A stretch of 10,152 bases of DNA from Planctomycetota bacterium. GTDB lineage: Bacteria; Planctomycetota; Phycisphaerae; Phycisphaerales; SM1A02. This document shows, piece by piece, positions 1-5,474 of the stretch. The stretch spans positions 1-10,152 of the forward strand of contig JAPUKX010000062.1 of assembly GCA_027295435.1 (NCBI GenBank). The letters are read 5' to 3'. The notes under the pieces were generated by a model, which saw only the letters and a list, made by a program, of their open reading frames with translations, was not told the DNA's origin and did no database searches. A program made the translations under genes and the position numbers. The number at the start of each line of letters is the position of its first letter. Positions within the stretch are counted from its first letter, which is position 1.

Positions 1-140
1 CATAAGTGATTGCACACACGTGAGTTGTGAAATTCTCGCCAACGTGGCGATCGGACGTTGACCCAACCGCGCCGACGAGACTACTGTGGGAAGCGGTTCC
101 CGTGGCACACCAAAAGACGCGGCCTTCGGGTCGTGGCGCA

Positions 141-185
141 CCGCCGTCCGGGAGTGTCGGAGCGTCCGGGCGGCGGACTTTTTTT
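141..185 (+). terminator. intrinsic terminator of an incoming plus-strand transcript
   Basis: An 11-bp stem (141-151 with 166-176, one G-U wobble) closes a 14-nt loop and is followed after two bases by seven T (179-185). No plus-strand gene is seen in bases 1-140, so it probably ends a transcript that starts left of the window. Just upstream, a 7-bp stem with a TTCG tetraloop (around 114-131) and a GGGAA/TTCCC hairpin (around 90-103) suggest a structured 3' end. The T-run overlaps the stop codon of the convergent kinase-like gene. The minus strand has no T-run here, so it is one-directional. Confidence 0.6.
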
Positions 186-1042
186 CAACATTGCCGCAGC
201 AGCTCTTGTGACGGCGGTTCGCCCGGATGCTTGAGAATATGCTCGGCCAGGCGATCGGCAAGACCGAGTGCAGCCTGCACATCCCATCCCACCAGCACCC
301 CGTGCAACAATGCGACGATGCTCGCCTCGTGCGCTTCGGGGCGATGGGCCCGCCCCGACCAGGACGACTCCGCGCTGTGCACAACCATCGGCTCACCCGC
401 TTGGGCGATCACCACCATCGTGAGGTTACCGAGGCGTAGCAGTTCAACCGCAGCCTCCCGCTGCGGCTGGTCAACAGCGCCGGGCAGCAGCACGTTGCGG
501 GCGAAGTCGTCAATGACGAGGGCGTTGGCGTACTTCAGCCCCGACATCGCGCGGCTCCGATCGAGCTGGTTGTCGGGGCGGTTGGTCAGATCAAACACGC
601 GCAGCGCGAACTTGCATTCCGCGAGGAAGCGATCGCTCACCGATCGGGCCTGCCCGGTTCGCCTGGCCAGCGCGCCGTAGACGACGGCGTCTGTTTGCTG
701 CGCGACGTCGGCAAGATCAAAGTCCCACTGCAAGTTGTCGAAGGCGGCTTCCGAATCGAGGCTATGAAAGGTCTCTGCGCCCATCGTTCGCACAAGCCGA
801 CGCCCGGTGGCCAGATCGGGATCGCTTTGCAGGTGAGTGACATCCACCCCGAGCACTCGAAGCTGCGCGATCAGCTCCTGGGCCGCTGGATCCTGGCCGA
901 GGCGTGAAATCGCAATGCCCACGTGGCCGAGCAGCACCGCGTATCTCGGTATCAGTAGAGCCAGGCCGGCCGGTTCCTCTCGGTCGGGATACTCAGCCAG
1001 CAGCGCTTCGCCGAGCCCGACAATCGTTCGTTTTCTTGCCAT
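185..1042 (-). CDS. PfkB/ribokinase-fold protein, probably a degenerate sugar kinase
   Basis: A 285-aa protein whose layout follows PfkB fructokinase-like enzymes. It has an N-terminal GLGEAL strand (9-14), then SRLGQDPAAQELIAQL...LGVD (46-67) with DPDLATGR (74-81), matching the usual RVGxDxxGxxL...GVD...DPxxPTG region. RVFDLTNR (148-155) sits where DVNLR is expected, and ALLHGVLVGWDVQAAL (244-259) matches the helix after the active site. The motifs that bind substrate and do catalysis are missing or changed. The GGAPxNVA loop after strand 1 is replaced by PAGLALLI, and GAGD, which carries the catalytic Asp, reads EAHE (236-239), leaving Glu in its place. It is slightly short for the family (about 300-320 aa). 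Start: ATG at 1042, with only a weak upstream purine stretch. It lies alone, convergent with an unseen plus-strand unit and divergent from the PagL-like gene. A regulatory or structural role, or a drifting gene, is more likely than active fructokinase. Fold confidence is high; function is unknown. Confidence 0.75.
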   Translation of the reverse strand: MARKRTIVGLGEALLAEYPDREEPAGLALLIPRYAVLLGHVGIAISRLGQDPAAQELIAQLRVLGVDVTHLQSDPDLATGRRLVRTMGAETFHSLDSEAAFDNLQWDFDLADVAQQTDAVVYGALARRTGQARSVSDRFLAECKFALRVFDLTNRPDNQLDRSRAMSGLKYANALVIDDFARNVLLPGAVDQPQREAAVELLRLGNLTMVVIAQAGEPMVVHSAESSWSGRAHRPEAHEASIVALLHGVLVGWDVQAALGLADRLAEHILKHPGEPPSQELLRQC

Positions 1043-1226
1043 GAGCCGGCTACTCTAACGCCTCGGCGGCCGCTGACCAGCGGCGCCGATGACGCCCAAG
1101 CGGCAAGGCGGCATGGGACCCTTCGCCCGCCGGTCTGGCATCGTCGCAGGATGCTGCGGGGCCTCGACGCAACGGCTGGCTCGCCACCTTTGGCCGGCGC
1201 AGGCCGCCCACGCCGATCAACTGTTG

Positions 1227-1931
1227 ATGTGCGCGTTGTGGCGATGGAGCCTGCCGGTCGCGCGGACCTGCCTGGTGGTCCCAGCGGTTCTGGCAGCACG
1301 TTATTGCCTGGCCGAGACGACCCCGGCAGCATTGAGCACGTTGACCGGGCTCGAGTTGAAGTACGCGCCAATGGCGGCGACCGCTGCGCCTTTGGCCGGG
1401 GCGCTACCAAGTGTCTCAGCGGCGAGTGAGCCTGCACCCCCATTCGGCGAGAAAGGGTCCTGGCGGTGGAGCCTCATGGAAGGATTCGCCGTTGATGTCG
1501 CCGACCATCAGAACCGCTTCGCGCTGGTCGGCGGAGGGTTCAGCTACTTCATGATTGACAACCTGAGCCTCGAGCTGGAGTTCAACGCACTGTACGTCCA
1601 TCAGGAGGGCCCTAGCGCGGTTGGCGCGAACTTCAATCTGCTAGCTCGCTGGCATGTCCTGGCGAAGGAGCAGTGGTCGCTGTACGTCGAGGGTGGGGCG
1701 GGACTGCTCGGCACCACCGAGCGGGTGCCCGCGGCGACGCCTGACTCGGCTGCGGGCGGGCGATTCAGCTTCACACCCCAGCTTGGCTTCGGCGTGAGCT
1801 ACCAGATCACCCTCAATACCCGCGTGCTGGTCGGTGCTCGGCTGCATCACATCTCCAATGCGCGTACCCGCGCGGACAACCCGCCGCGCAACAGCCTGCT
1901 GGTCTACGCCGGGCTGAGCCTCCCGTTCTAG
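1227..1931 (+). CDS. PagL-like lipid A 3-O-deacylase / outer-membrane beta-barrel
   Basis: The C-terminal half reads as a small beta-barrel of the PagL family, which removes the 3-O acyl chain of lipid A at the outer membrane. Alternating aromatic/polar strands run from GSWRWSLMEGF to the end, and the family signature appears near the C terminus as LHHISNARTRADNPPRNS. His208 and Ser210 of this start match the PagL catalytic His and Ser. The position of the catalytic Glu (12 residues after Ser in P. aeruginosa PagL) is Asn222. The protein ends ...GLSLPF, with a terminal Phe as is usual for outer-membrane barrels. Start choice: the frame is open from ATG 1089, but that gives a 46-residue Arg-rich, membrane-unlike leader. 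ATG 1227 begins a plausible signal peptide (Arg6 and Arg13, hydrophobic CLVVPAVLAA, possible cut after CLA). No clear Shine-Dalgarno supports either. Residues between signal and barrel are Ala/Pro-rich linker. A non-enzymatic barrel is the alternative. Confidence 0.7.
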   Translation: MCALWRWSLPVARTCLVVPAVLAARYCLAETTPAALSTLTGLELKYAPMAATAAPLAGALPSVSAASEPAPPFGEKGSWRWSLMEGFAVDVADHQNRFALVGGGFSYFMIDNLSLELEFNALYVHQEGPSAVGANFNLLARWHVLAKEQWSLYVEGGAGLLGTTERVPAATPDSAAGGRFSFTPQLGFGVSYQITLNTRVLVGARLHHISNARTRADNPPRNSLLVYAGLSLPF

Positions 1932-1957
1932 GAAGAGGCTTGAAGGCTTGGGCGAGC

Positions 1958-1974
1958 CGGGTTGTGCCAACCCG
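1958..1974. other. hairpin downstream of the PagL-like gene
   Basis: CGGGTTG (1958-1964) and CAACCCG (1968-1974) form a perfect 7-bp stem with a 3-nt loop, 27 bp after the PagL-like stop. No T-run follows on the plus strand, so it is at best a weak or factor-assisted end signal. It may only be one of the many small palindromes in this region. Confidence 0.35.
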
Positions 1975-2012
1975 ATGCCCACCCGCATGCCCTATGCGTT
2001 CGAAACCAACGC

Positions 2013-2042
2013 AAAAAGCCCACGGACTGTAGTCCGTGGGCT
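2013..2042 (-). terminator. intrinsic terminator after the beta-helix/dockerin gene
   Basis: AGCCCACGGACT (2017-2028) and AGTCCGTGGGCT (2031-2042) are perfect inverted repeats, an 11-bp stem once a 4-nt loop is allowed. Read on the minus strand the stem runs straight into five T (complement of 2013-2017). On the plus strand the stem is followed by CGGCTC, so it does not serve the PagL-like gene as a classic terminator. It sits 132 bp past the present dockerin stop but only 26 bp past the stop of the out-of-frame repeat remnant. Confidence 0.8.
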
Positions 2043-2068
2043 TCGGCTCATGACTGTCTTGTCACGGC

Positions 2069-2174
2069 TTACGGCCCCGAGTGCGCGAGCAGTGTGAGCA
2101 GGTCGAGGATTCCGATCCCGGCGCGCCGGGACCGTCGTCGTCGAAGTCGGGCGGACCATCGGGGTCGGTGCAAA
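2069..2174 (-). pseudogene. out-of-frame third dockerin-type repeat (remnant of the 3' end of the upstream gene)
   Basis: Directly after the stop of the beta-helix gene the minus strand still encodes a dockerin-like repeat, but in two other frames. The -1 frame reads VICTDPDGPPDFDDDG, the acidic calcium-loop half. After a 16-nt palindrome the third frame reads GIGILDLLTLLAHSGP and ends at TAA (2069-2071). Joined, these give the same pattern as the intact second repeat (DLNYDCVVDILDLLTLLANWG). Over 42 aligned bases of the helix part about 31 agree, and many of the differences fall at third codon positions. Restoring the frame needs one extra G in the G5 run at the stop codon (complement of 2178-2182) and a second change near the palindrome. 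It could be true decay, two assembly errors, or an extension reached by slippage. The pattern match is clear; the cause is not. Confidence 0.65.
2116..2131. repeat. 16-bp perfect palindrome inside the broken dockerin repeat
   Basis: TCCCGGCGCGCCGGGA equals its own reverse complement. It stands exactly where the calcium-loop half of the remnant repeat stops and the helix half resumes in another frame, replacing the one or two residues expected there. Confidence 0.85.
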
Positions 2175-3410
2175 TCACCCCCAATTGGCCAGCAGTGTCA
2201 GGAGGTCGAGTATGTCGACCACACAGTCGTAGTTGAGGTCGGCTGAGCACTGTTCGGGCAGAGCAGGACAGTCAGCCCAACTGGCGAGCAGCATCAACAG
2301 GTCAATGATACCGACGACACCGTCGCCGTTGAGGTCGCCGGGGGGAGACGGAAACGGGAGGAACTCGTATGCGCCCATGTCCACGAGGGGGTTGACGCAG
2401 TCGGCATTGCCGGTGTCGGGGGTGGCCGGGTCATCGACGAAGCGCGGATTGTCGTCGAGGTCGGTCACAATACCCTTCGGCACGGCTGTATTGTCAGCCG
2501 CGTCTATGCAAGGTGAACCGCTCGAGATGTGGTAGTCGCCGTTGTCGGGATCGACGAAAAGCGGGTCGGCGTCGATGTTGCCGACGCCGCCGTACGCACC
2601 ATCGAGGTCCTGAACGCAGGAATAGTTGACGACCTCCACACTGCTCGTGCTGAGGATCTGGACCTCGAGCCCGCCTCCCTTGGCGACGTGGTTGCCCCAG
2701 ATGATGCAGCTTGAGAGCGTCATCTCCACCCCCGCATAGTTGGTGATCCCTCCGCCGAGGTAGGCCGTGTTGTCGCTGATCGTGCAGTTTACGAGGCTCA
2801 GGGCGGCGAGATCGCTAAAGATACCACCGCCGAAGGCGGCCGCGCAGTTGCCGTTCATGACGCAGTTGACGAGCGCCGGGTTGCCGTAGAGATTGTACAC
2901 CGCGCCGCCGTCGCTGACTTGGGCGCAGTTGCCGCGAAACGTGCACCCGATGATCGCGGGGCTCGAGCCCTGGATGTAAAGAGCGCCGCCGGCGTCGGCC
3001 GCGTTCCCTTCGAAATCGCAGCCGACGATCGTCGCGTCCCCGGCGACCAACATGGCGCCGCCGAAGACAGCGCGGCCGTTGCGAATGGTGAACCCCTCCA
3101 CCCGCGCACCCCCGGAAAGGACAAACGCGCGGTCTTCGGTCTCGCAGTCGATGACGCATGCCCTCGGTCCGCCGGCCGAACGGACGGTGATCAGCTTGGT
3201 GCCGGTGGAGATGGCACGGTTGCCGGGACCGGTGTAGGTGCCGTCAGCGACCACAACCTCATCGCCGTTCACCGCGGCGTCGATGGCCGCCTGGATGGTG
3301 CGATAGTCGCCCGGCACGTGAATGATGTCAGCGTGGACGTACGCGGCCAGCAAGATGGCAGGCGAAACGAGAGCGATGAGGACGATGGGCAATAGTCGGC
3401 TGTGGAGCAT
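2175..3410 (-). CDS. secreted right-handed beta-helix protein with C-terminal dockerin-type repeats
   Basis: A 411-aa protein. Residues 1-27 are a Sec signal peptide (Arg5, hydrophobic LLPIVLIALVSPAILLAA, cut near VHA). Residues 30-300 form a parallel beta-helix of the pectate-lyase-like type. It starts with IHVPGDYRTIQAAIDAA and DGTYTG, then has about seven coils marked by GCDFEGN, GCTFRGN, NCVMNGN, NCTISDN and SCIIWGN, each followed by a Gly-rich turn. It then has DADPLFVDPDNGDYHISSGS and CIDAADN (280-307), the ending seen in planctomycete choice-of-anchor Q proteins. Two dockerin-type repeats follow (about 358-378 and 389-410). In the second, NYDC weakens the calcium loop. The role is unknown: a cell-surface or extracellular carbohydrate-related protein is likely, and no catalytic residues can be named. 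Start: ATG 3410 has a strong AAGGAGG seven bases upstream. The protein ends abruptly at ANWG, just before an out-of-frame third repeat. Confidence 0.85.
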   Translation of the reverse strand: MLHSRLLPIVLIALVSPAILLAAYVHADIIHVPGDYRTIQAAIDAAVNGDEVVVADGTYTGPGNRAISTGTKLITVRSAGGPRACVIDCETEDRAFVLSGGARVEGFTIRNGRAVFGGAMLVAGDATIVGCDFEGNAADAGGALYIQGSSPAIIGCTFRGNCAQVSDGGAVYNLYGNPALVNCVMNGNCAAAFGGGIFSDLAALSLVNCTISDNTAYLGGGITNYAGVEMTLSSCIIWGNHVAKGGGLEVQILSTSSVEVVNYSCVQDLDGAYGGVGNIDADPLFVDPDNGDYHISSGSPCIDAADNTAVPKGIVTDLDDNPRFVDDPATPDTGNADCVNPLVDMGAYEFLPFPSPPGDLNGDGVVGIIDLLMLLASWADCPALPEQCSADLNYDCVVDILDLLTLLANWG

Positions 3411-3417
3411 GGCTGGG

Positions 3418-3424
3418 CCTCCTT
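3418..3424 (-). promoter_or_regulatory. strong ribosome binding site of the beta-helix/dockerin gene
   Basis: AAGGAGG on the minus strand, seven bases before ATG 3410. It is the best Shine-Dalgarno in the window and fixes the start of this gene. Confidence 0.85.
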
Positions 3425-3466
3425 CGGTTGCAGCACGGTTCGGAGAGCCGTGGCGGGGAGGGAGTC

Positions 3467-3489
3467 AGCCGGCTTGAGACAAGCCGGCT
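3467..3489. repeat. perfect 9-bp inverted repeat in the beta-helix leader
   Basis: AGCCGGCTT (3467-3475), a 5-nt loop, then AAGCCGGCT (3481-3489). No T-run follows on either strand. It would fold near the 5' end of the beta-helix mRNA if transcription starts upstream of it. Confidence 0.7.
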
Positions 3490-3502
3490 CGCTGAGCAAG
3501 AT

Positions 3503-3519
3503 GGTCCGCACAGCGGACC
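3503..3519. repeat. perfect 7-bp inverted repeat in the beta-helix leader
   Basis: GGTCCGC (3503-3509), loop ACA, GCGGACC (3513-3519), only 13 bp from the neighbouring 9-bp hairpin. The pair looks like a dispersed intergenic palindrome unit rather than a terminator; that is inference. Confidence 0.65.
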
Positions 3520-3623
3520 CTACAAACTCAAGCCGTCCCTGATGCGGTTACAGCGATATGAGCGTAGCACGCTCGGCGGGGGTCGCACAAGGAAAAAAAT
3601 CAAAATGCTCGATGCGGCTTGGT

Positions 3624-3643
3624 CCGCGGGCTTCCGCCCGCGG
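3624..3643. repeat. perfect 8-bp GC inverted repeat downstream of fabF
   Basis: CCGCGGGC (3624-3631), loop TTCC, GCCCGCGG (3636-3643). On the minus strand it lies about 100 bases after the fabF stop with a T7 run 24 bases further on, too far for a standard intrinsic terminator. Confidence 0.7.
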
Positions 3644-3687
3644 CTATTGGCGATCCGCGCAGCGGGGCAAGGTGCCACGGCACAACA

Positions 3688-3729
3688 CATCACCCATCAC
3701 CCATCACTCATCACTCATCACTGATCACT
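3688..3729. repeat. heptanucleotide tandem repeat, six units
   Basis: Units are CATCACC, CATCACC, CATCACT, CATCACT, CATCACT, GATCACT with no gaps, ending 13 bp from the fabF stop codon. It is short and imperfect, and non-coding. It resembles the short tandem heptamer repeats known from intergenic regions of filamentous cyanobacteria in form only. Confidence 0.9.
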
Positions 3730-3742
3730 GCTCGCTTTCCGT

Positions 3743-5002
3743 TCACGCGCCGGTGTATCGGCCGAAGGCGAGGCTGACGTTGTGGCCGCCGAAGCCGAAG
3801 GAGTTGTTCAGCGCGTAGCGCACGGGGCGCTCCTGCGCCGTATTGGCGGCAAAGTCCAGGTCGAAGTCGTTATCGGGGCGATCGAGGTTGATGGTGGGTG
3901 GGACGACGCCGTGGTGGACGGCGAGGACGGTGATGACCGATTCGATACCGCCGGCTGCGCCCAGCGCATGGCCGGTCATCGACTTGGTCGAGCTCATGAC
4001 CAGCTTGGGGGCGTGGTCGCCGAAGAGTTGGTTGACGGCATGGACCTCAGCGGTGTCGCCCAAGGGGGTGGCGGTGCCGTGGGCATTGATGTAATCGACC
4101 TGGTCGGGGCTGAAGCCGGCCTCGGCGATGGCGGCTTGCATGGCCCGCACGGCCCCGATTCCCTTCGGGTCGGGGGCGGCGATATGGTGAGCATCGGCGG
4201 AGGAACCAAAGCCGAGCATTTCGGCGTAGATTCGCGCCCCGCGGTTCTTGGCGTGTTCGAGTTCTTCGAGCACCATGACCGCAGCGCCTTCGGCGAGCAC
4301 GAAGCCGTCGCGATCGTGATCGAATGGGCGGGAGGCCTTCTGGGGCTCATCGTTGCGGGTGGAAAGGGCCTTCATTGCGGCGAAGGAGCTGATGCACAGC
4401 GGGCTGATGGGGGCTTCGGCGCCGCCGGCGAACATGACCTCCGCGTCGCCGAACTGAATCAGGTTCCACGCGTTGCCGATGGCGTGGGCGCCGGTGGCGC
4501 AGGCCGTCGAAGTGGCGGAGTTGGCGCCGCGAAGGTTATGCCGGATCGAGACGTGGCCGGCCACGGCGTTGACCATTAGCTTGGGGACAACAAAGGGACT
4601 GATCTTGCGGGGCCCGCCTCGCAGCAGCCTGGTGTGGCCGTGTTCAATCGTGAGGATTCCGCCGATACCTGAGCCGATGACCACGCCGCGTCGGTAGGGA
4701 TCGCCGCTGTTGAAATCGACGCCCGAGTCCTCCGCAGCCTCCGCAGCGGCACACATGCCCAAGGCGCAGAAGCGGTCCATCCGCTTGATCTCGCGGGCAT
4801 CAATGCGGCTGCGCGGATCCCAGCCGTTGACTTCGCCGGCGATCCGCACGTTCCATTCATCGCCCTGCTCGAATGCGGTGATTCGTGAGATGCCTGAGCG
4901 TCCCTCGATCAGCGCCTGCCACATGCTTGGCACGTCTACACCGACGTTGGTCACGGCTCCCATGCCGGTGACGACGACACGCCGGTTCGCATTGCTTCTC
5001 AT
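3743..5002 (-). CDS. fabF: beta-ketoacyl-ACP synthase II (FabF)
   Basis: FabF condenses malonyl-ACP with a growing acyl-ACP in the cytoplasm, adding two carbons per cycle. The 419-aa protein has the full thiolase-fold synthase layout: RRVVVTGMGAVTNVG at 7-21, the nucleophile in STACAT (Cys168), NAHGTATPLGD (His308), SSTKSMTGHALGAAG (Lys340 and His345) and NNSFGFGGHN near the end. The Cys-His-His triad with the conserved Lys marks a KAS I/II enzyme, and length and motif spacing fit FabF rather than FabB. Start: ATG 5002 gives the normal FabF N terminus; a GTG at 5047 in frame adds 15 residues without family support. No strong Shine-Dalgarno is seen before ATG 5002. It is the last gene of the fab cluster, 84 bp after acpP, so co-transcription with acpP is likely. 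Confidence 0.97.
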   Translation of the reverse strand: MRSNANRRVVVTGMGAVTNVGVDVPSMWQALIEGRSGISRITAFEQGDEWNVRIAGEVNGWDPRSRIDAREIKRMDRFCALGMCAAAEAAEDSGVDFNSGDPYRRGVVIGSGIGGILTIEHGHTRLLRGGPRKISPFVVPKLMVNAVAGHVSIRHNLRGANSATSTACATGAHAIGNAWNLIQFGDAEVMFAGGAEAPISPLCISSFAAMKALSTRNDEPQKASRPFDHDRDGFVLAEGAAVMVLEELEHAKNRGARIYAEMLGFGSSADAHHIAAPDPKGIGAVRAMQAAIAEAGFSPDQVDYINAHGTATPLGDTAEVHAVNQLFGDHAPKLVMSSTKSMTGHALGAAGGIESVITVLAVHHGVVPPTINLDRPDNDFDLDFAANTAQERPVRYALNNSFGFGGHNVSLAFGRYTGA

Positions 5003-5086
5003 GTGCAGAAGGTCTCGGGAGTCCCCAGGAAGCGGACTGCGCCACACGTTGCGACAGCCGATCGACCGCTGGGGCGGCTGCGGATT

Positions 5087-5338
5087 CTAGGCGTCCGAGC
5101 CGATGCTCTGCTTGATGAAGGCGATGGCCTGGCCGATCGTCTGGATCTTCTCAGCCTGCTCGTCGGGGATCGCGGTTTCAAACTCGTCTTCGAACTCCAT
5201 AACCAGCTCGACGGTATCCAGGCTATCCGCATGAAGATCGTTGGTGAAGTTTGTGTCGCGGGTGATAGTGCCTTTGTCAACGCCCATTTGCTCGGCGACG
5301 ATATCGATCACTTTGGCTTCGATTTCGGTTTCCGTCAC
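5087..5338 (-). CDS. acpP: acyl carrier protein (AcpP)
   Basis: An 83-aa acidic helical protein that carries the growing fatty-acyl chain on a 4'-phosphopantetheine arm. The attachment site is Ser39 in [11 protein letters not shown] (35-45), the canonical DSL motif, followed by the acidic recognition helix [15 protein letters not shown]. Length is typical (77-85 aa). The start is GTG 5338, backed by an AGGAGA nine bases upstream. The family start at METEI-like residues agrees. It lies between fabG (136-bp gap) and fabF (84-bp gap), the common fabG-acpP-fabF order. The larger spacer upstream holds a possible promoter, which would suit the need for much more ACP than enzyme. It needs a phosphopantetheinyl transferase that is not in the window. 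Confidence 0.97.
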   Translation of the reverse strand: MTETEIEAKVIDIVAEQMGVDKGTITRDTNFTNDLHADSLDTVELVMEFEDEFETAIPDEQAEKIQTIGQAIAFIKQSIGSDA

Positions 5339-5346
5339 TTCTGAGA

Positions 5347-5352
5347 TCTCCT
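5347..5352 (-). promoter_or_regulatory. ribosome binding site of acpP
   Basis: AGGAGA on the minus strand, eight to nine bases before the GTG start. It supports GTG as the initiation codon, since no ATG lies nearby in frame. Confidence 0.75.
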
Positions 5353-5391
5353 GATTGAGAGGCCCGGCCGGCCCAGGGCCCGCGGGCGGTC

Positions 5392-5419
5392 ACTATAGCC
5401 GGATTTCTTCGCGATGCAA
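5392..5419 (-). promoter_or_regulatory. possible sigma-70-type promoter for acpP-fabF
   Basis: On the minus strand TTGCAT (complement of 5414-5419) is followed after 16 bases by TATAGT (complement of 5392-5397). The -10 matches the consensus at five of six bases, the -35 at only three. It would give a leader of about 45-50 nt containing a very GC-rich stretch (5360-5389). Position in the 136-bp fabG-acpP spacer is reasonable, but planctomycete promoter rules are poorly known to me. Confidence 0.3.
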
Positions 5420-5474
5420 TGGGTCAGGCGTCCAGCCGAGCCCGGCCTTGGAGGCGTCTGGCCCGGCAGTGGGG

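Larger units (their letters stand above)
3411..3742 (-). other. 332-bp non-coding leader between fabF and the beta-helix gene
   Basis: No convincing gene is seen on either strand. The stretch contains, from the fabF side, a six-unit heptamer repeat (3688-3729), an 8-bp GC hairpin (3624-3643), an A7 run on the plus strand (3594-3600, T7 on minus), a 7-bp hairpin (3503-3519), a 9-bp hairpin (3467-3489) and the ribosome binding site of the beta-helix gene. The T-run lies over 20 bases after the GC hairpin, so no classic terminator for fabF can be claimed. No good promoter pair was found for the beta-helix gene; the T-rich part around 3590-3610 is the best place to look. Confidence 0.7.

Noticed and set aside
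27..680. Long plus-strand open frame opposite the kinase-like gene
   Set aside because: Its composition (Ser/Arg/Pro-rich, no motif, no export signal) is that of an antisense shadow in GC-rich DNA; the minus strand carries a recognisable PfkB fold.
2175..2340. Dockerin repeats as evidence for a cellulosome
   Set aside because: No cohesin, scaffoldin or glycoside hydrolase is in the window, and such repeats are widespread at the C termini of planctomycete secreted proteins without a cellulosome.
3688..3729. CRISPR-like array
   Set aside because: The units are 7 bp and contiguous without spacers, so this is a simple tandem repeat.
5003..5047. fabF starting at GTG 5047
   Set aside because: The added 15 residues have no counterpart in the family and no Shine-Dalgarno; ATG 5002 gives the standard N terminus.
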